Shown here piece after piece: positions 1-8,625 of a stretch of DNA of 64,000 nucleotides. This stretch comes from CBDCPI01 sp965220245 (GTDB lineage Bacteria > Chloroflexota > Dehalococcoidia > Lucifugimonadales > UBA3495): the NCBI GenBank assembly GCA_965220245.1, contig CBDCPI010000002.1:117994-181993 (forward strand), in the 5' to 3' direction. Numbering within the stretch: the first letter of the stretch is position 1; each line of letters opens with the position of its first letter. The notes beneath the pieces are model-generated. The model was not told the origin of the DNA. It worked only from the letters and a program-made list of their open reading frames with translations, and did not search any database. Both the position numbers and the translations under genes were made by a program.

Positions 1-1
1 G

Positions 2-613
2 GCGAACCTGAAGCTCCAAGATTTGGCCAGCGACTTTACGCTGATTACCGTGCCCTTCGGCAACTACCTGGGCTCAGACGTGCTGCGGTGCTGCACCTCT
101 TCGTGGCGGCGGCCCGAAGACACGATGATTCCCACCCACATCAAGAGCAGCGGCAGCTACGTCAACAGCATTTTGGCCAAGACCGAGGCCACCTTGGCAG
201 GATTCGACGAGGCCATAATCCTGAACCAAAAAGGTCAGGTCTGCGAAGGCTCCGGCGAAAATCTATTTATGGTTTCCCGAGGCCGGTTGGTTACTCCGGT
301 CCTAGAAGACAATGCGTTGCCGGGGTTTACCCGCGCGACCATCATCCAGCTAGCCCAGAGTGAGTTGGGTCTGGAAGTGGTGGAAAGAAGCATCGACCGC
401 AGCGAGCTATACCTGTCGGAAGAGATATTTCTTACCGGCACCGCCGCCCATTTGACCCCGGTAGTTGAGTTGGATAGCCGTCCCATCGCCGGGGGAGAAC
501 CTGGTCCGGTCTCTACTGCCCTGCAAAAGATGTACTTCGACATTGTATTTGGCCGTAACCCCAAGTACCTCCATTGGTGCACTGCGGCAGTGCCTCGTCT
601 AGTTACTGCTTAA
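2..613 (+). CDS. ilvE: Branched-chain amino acid aminotransferase, 5' end cut by window
   Basis: This is the C-terminal part of a fold-type IV PLP aminotransferase that interconverts branched-chain 2-oxo acids and Leu/Ile/Val. The frame is open to the window edge, so the first in-window start-like codon (TTG at 23) is internal. The lysine expected to bind PLP lies in HIKSSGSY, followed by the family motif EGSGENLF and the segment SEEIFLTGTAAHLTPV. The end GRNPKYLHW is typical of IlvE. About 200 of the usual 300 residues are present. D-amino-acid aminotransferase and aminodeoxychorismate lyase share the fold, but the motif set fits IlvE best. Confidence 0.9.
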   Translation, partial: ANLKLQDLASDFTLITVPFGNYLGSDVLRCCTSSWRRPEDTMIPTHIKSSGSYVNSILAKTEATLAGFDEAIILNQKGQVCEGSGENLFMVSRGRLVTPVLEDNALPGFTRATIIQLAQSELGLEVVERSIDRSELYLSEEIFLTGTAAHLTPVVELDSRPIAGGEPGPVSTALQKMYFDIVFGRNPKYLHWCTAAVPRLVTA

Positions 614-754
614 CCTCCGGTACCCGAAGAAGAACGGTACCCCCAAGAACACCCTGCTCCGAGAACACCGGCACCTTGAGAACATAGGTGCCCTGAGTAC
701 ACCGGAAAGGACGTCGAAGGAAGGTAGAGAACTCCTTCTGGGAGCGATTCCTAC

Positions 755-1381
755 GTGTCGTTAGATGGCCTAACCTGGTTTTGCATCGTAGTTTCTTCCT
801 ACCTGATTGGCAGTATATCTCCTGCCTACCTGGCAACTCGACTCCTCACCGGCCAGGACATTCGCAAGCTCGGCGACCGGAATTCCGGGGCCGCCAACGT
901 ATTTCGTAACGTCAGCCAATGGGCCGGGGTGGTGGTCGGCATCGTCGATGTAGCCAAGGGTGCAGCGGCCGTCCTTTTAGCCCGCGGCGTTGCCGACTCC
1001 ACAGCGTTGGAAATGGTTGCCGGCGTAGTTGTGCTGGCGGGGCACAACTGGCCGGTGCATTTGGGCCTGCGCGGCGGCCGGGGCGCAGCCGCCTCCGTTG
1101 GCGTCCTGATGGCGATGCTGCCATTGCTGACGGTGCCTGTGGCGGCGGTTACTTTGCTGATTTTGTTCCTGACTCGAAAGTCTACCCTTGCCCTCGGCTT
1201 CTTCTTGATCGCGGTGCCGATATTGTCTTGGCCGGTGGGCTACGACTACCCTAAAGTCATCTACTCGGTAGCAGTCCCGGTACTGGTGGGGCTGACCCAC
1301 TATTTCACGGTTAGAGGCCATACGGTCGGCGACTCTCCGGAACCGGAGCAACCCGACGAGCGAGCATTACCACAAGGCTAG
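755..1381 (+). CDS. plsY: Acyl-phosphate:glycerol-3-phosphate acyltransferase PlsY
   Basis: PlsY is an integral membrane enzyme that acylates glycerol-3-phosphate from acyl-phosphate, the first step of phospholipid synthesis. The 208 residues match the family length. YLIGSISPAYL in the first membrane segment, DIRKLGDRNSGAANV and GHNWPVHLGLRGGRGAA correspond to the conserved PlsY loops. Several hydrophobic helices follow. The start is GTG. The next two genes also encode membrane proteins, the second related to lipid phosphatases, so this looks like a small lipid-related group. Confidence 0.88.
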   Translation: MSLDGLTWFCIVVSSYLIGSISPAYLATRLLTGQDIRKLGDRNSGAANVFRNVSQWAGVVVGIVDVAKGAAAVLLARGVADSTALEMVAGVVVLAGHNWPVHLGLRGGRGAAASVGVLMAMLPLLTVPVAAVTLLILFLTRKSTLALGFFLIAVPILSWPVGYDYPKVIYSVAVPVLVGLTHYFTVRGHTVGDSPEPEQPDERALPQG

Positions 1382-1389
1382 CCGCTACC

Positions 1390-1845
1390 TTGACCGGTTC
1401 CTTTCTAGTTGACTACTTTCTGCTGGTATTGCTGTCGTCCTGCGGTGTGTTCCAGACCATCGCGGCCTACAACAACCTCAAGGGCGTGCAGTTCTTCAAG
1501 AGCCGCCTTGGTTCCTTTCTGCTCGGACTATCATTGGTAACCGCCGCCTTTACTTGGTTTTACTTGTCCGGACCGCGAAACGTACCCGATACTGCCTTGG
1601 GGCTAAACGGCAACGAGCAGTTCGCTTACTTTTTCGCCGGTCTGGGGACTGCCCTCGCCGCTACGTTGGTCCTCACTTCTCTAAGAAACTGGCCCCTCGG
1701 CGCTGGGCGCACCCAGTTGCCAGCCGGGCTGGACGCACTCCGGGAGAGCACCTACCTGCGAGCGCTGTATTTGGCCTACCGGCGCTGGAAGGGGTGGATA
1801 CCTGGCACATCCCCGGTTTTCCCGGAACGGGGCAGCCATTCCTGA
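1390..1845 (+). CDS. Small membrane protein of unknown function
   Basis: This 151-residue protein starts at TTG, 9 bases after plsY. Three hydrophobic stretches at about residues 5-25, 40-60 and 78-98 suggest membrane helices, followed by a basic, arginine-rich C-terminal tail. I do not recognise a family. Its TGA overlaps the ATG of the PAP2-like gene by one base, which suggests translational coupling and a shared role with plsY and the PAP2-like protein in the envelope. Confidence 0.6.
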   Translation: MTGSFLVDYFLLVLLSSCGVFQTIAAYNNLKGVQFFKSRLGSFLLGLSLVTAAFTWFYLSGPRNVPDTALGLNGNEQFAYFFAGLGTALAATLVLTSLRNWPLGAGRTQLPAGLDALRESTYLRALYLAYRRWKGWIPGTSPVFPERGSHS

Positions 1846-2435
1846 TGGATGCGTTAGTGGAGCTAGAGGCGGGACTCGTTGCCTGGCTTAACCAAGGAGT
1901 GGGCCAGTCCACGTTATTGGACCAGATCACCTACCTGTTGGTTAGCGACTACTTTCTCCCCTTGTTGATGTGCTTTTGGGGCGTAGGGCTATGGTTTCGA
2001 GGGTCCGACACGTTAATCCGTAGCAAAAATCAAAAGGCCGTGCTGGCATCGGCCATTTCCCTGGGCTTTGCCAACCTGGCGGTCTTGGTGCTGAACCTAT
2101 TTATTTTCCGGGACCGCCCTTTGGTAGATTACGAGCTTTCCAACCTGCTGTACCCTCCCACCGATTCTTCCTTTCCGGCCAACCCGGCGGCATTGTCCTT
2201 TGCTTTCGCCGCCGCCCTTTGGCTCGGTAACCGGCGGGCGGCGGCGGTCCCGTTCTTCCTAGCGGGCCTCTGGAGTTTCACGCGGCTATACAATGGCCTA
2301 TTCTATCCCAGCGACGTAGTCGCCGGCGGGTTAATCGGCGTGGCGGTCGCTTGCTTGGTTACCCTGGCAATGGCGCCAATCGGACCGTTGATCGACCGGC
2401 TGCTGAGAGGAGTCCGGGTCCTGCATCTGGCATGA
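1845..2435 (+). CDS. PAP2-like membrane protein lacking catalytic histidines
   Basis: The 196-residue protein has the layout of PAP2/BcrC-type phosphatases, which remove phosphate from lipid or polyprenyl phosphates. Motif 1 is seen as FRDRPL. Motif 2, normally SFPSGH or SFPSDH, reads SFPANP. Motif 3, normally R-x5-H-x3-D, reads RLYNGLFYPSD with Phe in place of His. Both catalytic histidines are therefore missing, so phosphatase activity is doubtful and the protein may bind lipid or play a structural role. The ATG at 1845 overlaps the upstream stop. An open frame reaches back to 1554 but overlaps the previous gene and is not needed. Confidence 0.7.
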   Translation: MDALVELEAGLVAWLNQGVGQSTLLDQITYLLVSDYFLPLLMCFWGVGLWFRGSDTLIRSKNQKAVLASAISLGFANLAVLVLNLFIFRDRPLVDYELSNLLYPPTDSSFPANPAALSFAFAAALWLGNRRAAAVPFFLAGLWSFTRLYNGLFYPSDVVAGGLIGVAVACLVTLAMAPIGPLIDRLLRGVRVLHLA

Positions 2436-2502
2436 ACGCCATTATCTCTAATGGGGCCTGTGTTATACTCCAAGCTAACCGGTAAAGGCGAGGATTACGG
2501 TG

Positions 2503-3128
2503 ATGGGCGGGCTACGGGTAAGGGGTGATGTTACTGGGATTATCCTGGCTGGCGGCCGAAGTCGGCGTCCGGGGCGGAATAAAGCGCTGGAATCCATCGG
2601 CGGCCAACCCTTGGTCCAGAGAGTGGCAGACCATCTCTCCCAAGTAACCGATGACCTTTCATTGGTGGTGGCCGAACCGGAACAGGGCGATTCCTTGCCC
2701 GTGTCAGGACCCCATCGAGTTGTGTTGGACCTCCACCCGGGAGGCGGGTCCCTCGGCGGCATCTACTCCGGTTTGTCCGCCGCCAAGCACCAGTGGGGCA
2801 TCGTAGTGGCCTGCGATATGCCCTTCCTTAACCTGGACTGCTGCGCCGCATGTTGCAACTCCGCGAGGGCGTCGATGCGGTGGTGCCGGTGCTTCAAGGA
2901 CGCCCCGAACCAACCCACGCGGTGTATTCCAAAGCCTGTTTGCCTCACATGGAGCAATCGCTACTATCCGGACAGCTAAAAATTTCCGGCTTCTACGACC
3001 AGATTAACGTGTCTTACGTTTCCGAAGACGAGATAGCCTCACTGGACCCGGACTTCCTCAGCTTCTTCAACGTCAACACTCCTGACGACTTGGAAAAGGT
3101 CCTGGCTTGGGCCGAGCAAGGGAGGTGA
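2503..3128 (+). pseudogene. mobA: Molybdenum cofactor guanylyltransferase MobA, frameshifted
   Basis: MobA attaches GMP to molybdopterin to make the MGD cofactor of enzymes such as formate dehydrogenase. The N-terminal frame shows the nucleotide-binding motif LAGGRSRRPGRNKA and later VVACDMPFLNLD. Right after that, near 2838, homology moves to the next frame (LLRRMLQLREGVDAVVP, HAVYSKACLP) and runs to 3128. Restoring one base would join the halves into a normal protein of about 207 residues. GTG at 2500 directly precedes the ATG and could also serve as start. It heads a run of damaged Mo/W genes. A sequencing error is possible for this lesion alone. Confidence 0.82.
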
Positions 3129-3155
3129 GGCTGCCGGTGAGCCCCCGGTGAGTTC

Positions 3156-3467
3156 ATGGGAAGTAAAAACCGGAAAGTAAAAACCCTTTTTCCGGTACGG
3201 GTGGAGCTTTTTGGCACCTCTCGTATTCGGGCCGGGAGGAACGAGATCGAGCTGATGCTGGGCGAAGGCTGTGACCAACCTACGATAGTGCAAGCCTTGG
3301 CGGCCGCCTGTCCGTAACTGGTCGGCCAAGCTATTCTTAAAGACTTGACCGGTCTCCAAGATGGGTTCGTGTTCAACGTCGACGGCAAAGAGTTCGTGGC
3401 TGACAATCGGCTCAACCTCGGGCCCGGAGATTCATTATTGCTTCTTTCCAGCCAAGCGGGGGGCTAA
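3156..3467 (+). pseudogene. MoaD/ThiS-like sulfur carrier, in-frame stop
   Basis: Reading from ATG 3156 gives a beta-grasp protein (VELFGTSRIRAGRNEIEL, IVQALAAACP) stopped by TAA at 3315-3317. The same frame then resumes at once (LVGQAILKDLTGL, FVFNVDGKEFV, LNLGPGDSLLLL) and ends in Ala-Gly-Gly before TAA 3465. The C-terminal Gly-Gly is the sulfur-carrying end of MoaD. The stop sits where glutamate is plausible (GAA to TAA), so a single substitution explains it. The protein would have supplied sulfur for molybdopterin synthesis, or served a tungsten enzyme given its place before aor. Confidence 0.75.
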
Positions 3468-3472
3468 GCGGC

Positions 3473-5310
3473 ATGTTCGGTTACCATGGGCGGGTCTTGG
3501 TCGGAGACCTCAGCCAGCGGACCCATCGCTGGGACGAGGTTCCGAGGCGGTGCTGCGCGGCTTCATCGGCGGTATCGGCCTTGGCGCTTACCTGTTGTAC
3601 AAGTATTGCCCGCCCGGAGCCGATCCGTGGGGGCCGGACAACCCGCTAATCTTTGCCGGTAGCCCCCTCATCGGCACCCGGCTGACCACCTCCAGCAAGT
3701 TCGCGGTCGTCACCAAATCTCCCCTTACCGGGTTCATCGGCGACTCCCTGTCTTCCAGCTATCTGGCCAACGAGTTGAAAAAAAGCTGCGGTGACGCTCT
3801 GGTAATCACGGGAAAGTCCGACACCCCGCTGCTATTGCACATCGATTCCGGCCAGCCCCGGTACTTGAACGCTACCGAGTTCATGGGTCTGGGCACGACG
3901 GAAACCGAGGGCGCGGTAAAGGACTATCTCGGGGACTGGCGGGTGCGGGTGGCTTCCATCGGTCCCGCGGGGGAACGGTTGGTGCGCTACGCCACCATTG
4001 CCAACGACGGAGGCCGCCACGCCGGCCGCTGCGGCAGCGGAGCCGTGATGGGCTCCAAGAACCTGAAAGCCTTGGCCCTTCGCGGCGCGGACACGGTGGA
4101 GGTGCGCGGCCCCGGCAGCATTCATGAGTACGGTATCGACTTGGCCCGGCGCAGTTTGGGACAAGCCACCGAGAAGTACCGGGCCCTCGGCACCATGGCC
4201 AACGCGTCGGTCTTCAATCGCTTGGCCACCCTGCCCACGCATAACTTTCAGCAGTCTACTTTTGACGGGGCGGAGGAAGTTGCCGGGGAACGTTTGCACC
4301 AAGATCATCTGGAAAAGAATGCCCACTGCGCCGGTTGCACCATCGGTTGCGAGAAGGTCCTGGTTGCCAAGGACAAGGGTGAGAAGCAACGAAGCCGCTT
4401 GGAGTACCAAAGCCTGTTTGCTCTGGGCCCTCTGTGCGGGGTCAACGACCCCAATACGGTGATCCGGGCCGCCGCCCGGTGTGACCACCTCGGGTTGGAC
4501 ACCATTAGCGCCGGAGTGACCATCGCTTGGGCAATGGAGTGTTTTGAACGCGGTCTGCTGACCAAAGAGAAATGCGGTGGCATCAATCTTAGCTTCGGCG
4601 ATGGCGACGGGGTGCTCGCCGCCTTAGACTTGACCGGTCGCAGGGGAGGGTTGGGCGACCTTCTGGCTGAAGGGACCCGCCGCGCCGCCGAGATAGTCGG
4701 GGGAAGCTCCGAGCATTGGGCCATGCACGTCAAGGGTCTGGAGATACCCGGCTATGAGCCCCGCAGTCTGAAGACCATGGCGCTGGGCTTGGCGGTCAGC
4801 CCCCGGGGCGCTTGCCATAACCGCTCATCGGCCTACGAGGCCGATTTTTCCAGCCGGGTAGACCGGTTGACGGTAGATGACCGGCGGGGCTCGATTGCTG
4901 CCGAGACCGAGGACTTTGCAACGGTCCTCGATTCCCTCATTTGGTGCAAGTTCCTTCGTAAAGCCTTTGATGACTTCTATAGAGAATCGTCCTGGGTCTA
5001 CACCATGGTAACCGGGTGGGATACCTCTGCGGAGGACTTGGCCCGAGCGGGGGAAAGGATCAACAACCTCAAGAAACTTTTCAACATCCGGGAAGGCTGG
5101 AGAAGGTCCGACGACACCATGCCGCCCCGAGTCCTTGAGGAAACCCTGCCCACCGGCGTCGCCGCCGGGACCGGACTCACTCGTGACGAGTTGGACCGAA
5201 TGATCGCCGATTACTATCAGGCCCGGGGCTGGGACGGGGACGGGACGATTCCCGAGGCCAAACTGGTCGAGTTGGGCTTGCCCGAAATGGTCCCTAGCCT
5301 GGCTCGATAG
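3473..5310 (+). pseudogene. aor: Tungsten aldehyde:ferredoxin oxidoreductase, N-terminal frameshift
   Basis: AOR-family enzymes oxidise aldehydes to acids with a tungstopterin and a [4Fe-4S] cluster, passing electrons to ferredoxin. The start at ATG 3473 (MFGYHGRVLVGDLS) fits the family. One base is missing near 3538, and the rest continues in another frame as EAVLRGFIGGIGLGAYLLYKY. Later hallmarks are intact: TTSSKFAVVTKSPLTGFIGDS, the cluster motif CAGCTIGC and the distal Cys in LIWCKF. The composite is about 612 residues, the usual size. Upstream in-frame starts from 3361 lie inside moaD and are unlikely. Confidence 0.85.
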
Positions 5311-5323
5311 GCCACGACGTGAA

Positions 5324-6035
5324 ATGGAACGCGAAGAACTCCGGCCTCTGTTGAGGCAGCGGTTCCCCCGGGGACGTACCTACCTGCTCCCGGCGCTGCA
5401 CTTTTTACAGCATGAGTTGGGCTATCTGCCCGAGTGGGCCCTCCAAACGGTAAGCTGGCATCTCCGGGTCCCGGCCAGCGAGGTCTACGGGGCGGCCACC
5501 AGCTATAGCGAGTTGCGGATAGATGCGCTGCCTAAGCACTTGGTCCGGGTGTGCACCGGGTTGAGTTGCCGCGTGGCCGGCGGTCAGCAGCTTATGGACT
5601 ACTTGTCCCAGCGCTTGGGTATTCAACCGGGAGAAACTACGGTCGACGGTAAAATAGGTCTGGAAGAGACCTCCTGCGGGTTTCTCTGCGCGGTGGCTCC
5701 GGCGGTAGAGGTAGACCACCGGTGGCAAGGCCGCGCCGATACCGGACTGTGGTCCGGCTCTTGGCAGAGTTGGTCTAAGGTGCCGTCCTATTCGGAGTTG
5801 CGCCAAGCCACAGTCCAATGCCGGGAAGCCGCCGCGTCAGGGAAAGTGCGGGTAACGGTGCAAGTGGGCCATTGCAGCCAGGCGGTCGGCGCCGCCCGAT
5901 GACTTGGCGGAGTTGCGTTACTTGACGGAGATCGTAAGCTCCGCTTCACTGTGCGGCTTGGGGCAAATGGCGGGCAACCCCATCAATAGCGCTCTGCACT
6001 TTTTCGGAGAGAAGTTGGAGAAATTGGTCAGTTGA
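5324..6035 (+). pseudogene. NuoE-NuoF-type diaphorase fusion with core deleted
   Basis: The first about 150 residues are a NuoE-like [2Fe-2S] domain (CTGLSC and CGFLC). This runs into the start of a NuoF-like thioredoxin domain (VRVTVQVGHCSQAVGA) and stops at 5902. In another frame, from about 5895 to TGA 6033, lies the extreme C-terminus of NuoF (SLCGLGQMAGNPINSALHFF). The FMN- and NADH-binding core, normally several hundred residues, is absent. The intact gene would have been the NAD-reducing subunit of the formate dehydrogenase that follows. The deletion is too large for a sequencing error, though an assembly join cannot be excluded. Confidence 0.82.
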
Positions 6036-6045
6036 GGACCAGCCC

Positions 6046-8181
6046 ATGACTATCAGCCTCACGATCAACGGCCAGCCAGTGGAGGTCTCCGACGGCGCGT
6101 CGGTACTCGGCGCCATAAACGCTTCGGGGACCTATATTTCCCAGCTATGCAAGGACCCGGACATGAAGGCTATCGGCGCCTGCCGCACCTGTCTGGTTCA
6201 GGTGGAAGGGACCCGCGGCTTTCCGGCGTCTTGCTCCCTGCCGGCCCAACCCGGCATGGCGGTGAGCACCGAAAGCGACGAGGTGCGGCGTTTAAGGGCG
6301 GGCGTCATCGAGTTGACATGGCCATGCTGCCAGCCTCCCAGACACCGCGTTCCTCCTCTGAGCAAGAGACCGGCAACCCGTCTCCAGAGAACGAATCAAA
6401 GAACGCCCTGCCCGGGCTAGCCATGCCCCTTCGCCAGGGAAGAGACCGGAGGCAGCGTTATCGAATCTCGATCAGTTGACTACCGCCGCCCGGCGCCACG
6501 GCATCCGGTCGTCCCGCTGGGAGGCACGCCGCCGGGAGGCTGCCGACGAAAGCAACCCGGTATTCAACATCGCCATGGAGTCCTGCATCCTGTGTGGGAG
6601 GTGCGCCCAAGCCTGCCAGGACGGGCACCAGTTCATCGGGGCCATCGACTTTTTAGGCGCGGGCCGTTCCAGCCGCATTGGCGCCTTCATGGACAAACCC
6701 TTGGTCGAGTCCGTTTGTACCACTTGCGGACAGTGCCTTTCCGTATGTCCCACCGGGGCCATCCAGGTCAAGGAGCAGGGCAACCGCATTCTAAATTACA
6801 CATTCGTCACTCCCGCGAAAGCAGGAATCCAGAGACCGCAATGTAGCGCAATTGGGAACCGCACCGGCGATTTCAGGCAATAGATTCCCGCTTTCGCGGG
6901 AATGACGGGAGCGATCTAATTAGAATGCGGTTGCCCTGGGTCAAGGAGCCGCCTTTGGTGGAAGATGACCAACCGCCCCTGCGCTCCGTCACATCCACCT
7001 GCCCCTACTGCGGGGTTGGCTGCGGCATCAAAATGATGGTCAACGGTCAAGACGAAATCGTGGAGGTCCAAGACGGCCCGGACAACTTGTCCAGCGTGGG
7101 AATGCTGTGCGTCAAAGGCCGCTTCGGGACCTCTTTCGTCAATCACCCGGACCGCCTTACCACCCCCTTGATTAAAGAGGACGGCGAGTTTCGCCCCGCT
7201 ACCTGCGGCGACGGTCTGGTAATAACCGAGATGGTGGAGTCTATCAACCGGCCCGACGGGGTCAAGGCCATGTACATCACTGGGGAAAACCCGTTGCTCA
7301 GCGAGCCGGACCTGCACCGCGCCGAGGAGAGCTTTCGCAAGTTGGAGTTCTTGGTGGTGCAAGACATTTTCCTGCACGAAACCGCCCAAATCGCCGATGT
7401 GGTGCTGCCTGCAACCAGCTTTGCCGAAAAGGACGGGACCTTCACCAACAGCGAACGCCGGGTACAGCGGGTTCGCCGGGCGGTCGCTCCCCGGGGTGAG
7501 AGCCGGCCTGATTGGGAGATAATCTGCGACTTGGGGCGCCGGTTGAGCCGAAGGCTGGGCTTGGATACCAAGGACCAGTTCACTTACAACCACCCCGGCG
7601 AGATCTTCCAGGAGATGGCCCGGCTCACCCCCATCGTCAGGGGTATTAGCTACCAGCGCTTGGACCATGAAGGGGGCATCCAGTGGCCCTGCCCGTCTCC
7701 CAACCATCCCGGCACGCCCATGCTGCACGCCGACATTTTCCCCCGAGGACCCCGGGCCCGGTTTGTGCCCTTTGAGCAGGGTCCGGTAGCGGCGGAAACG
7801 TCCAGCCGCCATTTTCCTTTGATCCTCAACTCCGGCCGGGTGGCCGAGCATTGGCATGGCGGCACCATTACCCGGAGAGTAGCCGAGTTGATGGCCCGAA
7901 TGCCCGAGCTTCAGGTTTCCATGAATCCCGCCGATGGAAAGAAATATGGCATCGACGACGGCCGCTGGGTGCGGGTTATATCCCGGCGCGGCGAGTTGAC
8001 CGGTAAGGCAGTGCTTACGGAGCGGATGCGGTCGGGCGAAATATTTATACCCTTTGTCAAGCTGGCCGAGTCGGCGGCGAATTTCTTGACCAATTCGGCT
8101 TATGATCCCGACTCCAAAATCCCTGAGTACAAAGTCTGCGCCGTCCGGGTTCAGCCGGTGGCGGACGACAGGACGGAGTGA
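6046..8181 (+). pseudogene. fdhA: NAD-linked formate dehydrogenase alpha subunit, multiply broken
   Basis: Formate dehydrogenase alpha oxidises formate at a bis-MGD Mo/W centre. Segment 1 (6046 to about 6310) is the NuoG-like [2Fe-2S] domain with QLCKDPDMKAIGACRTCLV. It loses frame near 6317 and passes through a degenerate stretch. From 6476 segment 2 has two ferredoxin clusters (CILCGRCAQAC and CTTCGQCLSVCP). A miniature element at 6776-6938 then splits the gene. Segment 3 resumes at 6949 with the [4Fe-4S] motif CPYCGVGCG and ends with the C-terminal cofactor domain. Near 7200 about 300 residues are missing, including the Cys/Sec ligand region of the metal. The gene cannot encode an active enzyme. 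Confidence 0.88.
6776..6938. mobile_element. 163-bp miniature element (CAGGG type) inside fdhA
   Basis: The element has perfect 19-bp terminal inverted repeats, CAGGGCAACCGCATTCTAA at the left and its complement at the right. It is flanked by the exact 10-bp duplication GGTCAAGGAG (6766-6775 and 6939-6948). Removing the element and one duplicate joins GTC AAG GAG to CCG CCT TTG in frame and restores fdhA. Inside are inverted REP-like arms (CCCGCGAAAGC type). There is no coding capacity, so it would need a transposase in trans. Confidence 0.93.
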
Positions 8182-8200
8182 CTACCCATAGCTATTTTTA

Positions 8201-8563
8201 CTGATACGTGAATAAGTTTCTAAACTGTCCACTCCCCCATCATTACCATGAAAATACCCACCTCGTCATTCCCGCGTAGGCGGGAATCCAGAAATTCCGG
8301 GCACCAGGACCGCGACTGCCCGAGAACGTCCCTGGGCTCCCGCCTTCGCGGGAGCGACGGTTGGGGACTGGCCGCCATTTTCATCCTCTTACGTGGCCTC
8401 CAAAAGGCCATCGGCAATTCCGGCGAAGGCCGGAATCCAGGACCGCTCTCCACCAGCTACGTCTGTCCTGAGCTTGTCGAAGGGTTCTTGTCCTCAGAAT
8501 TTCTGGATTCCGGCTCAAGGCCGGAAAGACGGAGGCTGGTTTAGGTAATTGTTCACGCATCAG
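8201..8563. mobile_element. TA-targeting miniature element, copy 1, carrying a nested insert
   Basis: The ends are CTGATACGTGAATAAG at the left and the complement of CTGATGCGTGAACAAT at the right, with imperfect inverted similarity for about 30 bp. TA lies directly outside each end (8199-8200 and 8564-8565), as in IS630/Tc1-mariner insertions. It is the reverse orientation of the copies at 30031 and 55310 and is longer because another element interrupts it. It begins 19 bp after the fdhA remnant. Confidence 0.88.
8242..8418. mobile_element. Nested miniature element (ATGAAAAT type), copy 1
   Basis: This stretch is absent from the two other TA-type copies at the matching point, so it inserted into copy 1. 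It contains the REP-like palindromes CCCGCGTAGGCGGG and CCCGCCTTCGCGGG and ATGAAAAT motifs in opposite orientation near its ends. Its reverse complement matches 45140-45338. The exact ends are uncertain by a few bases. Confidence 0.75.
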
Positions 8564-8625
8564 TAAGCCGGTATAGTTAAATCGACGCTGTTAAAACGGT
8601 ACTGTTTCAATAGAAGGAGCCGCCA

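Noticed and set aside
2500..5310. Programmed frameshifting in mobA and aor
   Set aside because: No slippery heptamer or downstream pseudoknot is seen at either site, and the neighbouring lesions point to decay or error.
6916..7857. A 313-codon minus-strand open frame across the fdhA remnant
   Set aside because: The opposite strand carries clear formate dehydrogenase sequence; the antisense frame shows no motif or ribosome site.
8241..8420. REP-type palindromes as separate chromosomal repeats
   Set aside because: They occur inside bounded elements found elsewhere in the window, so they are described as parts of those elements.
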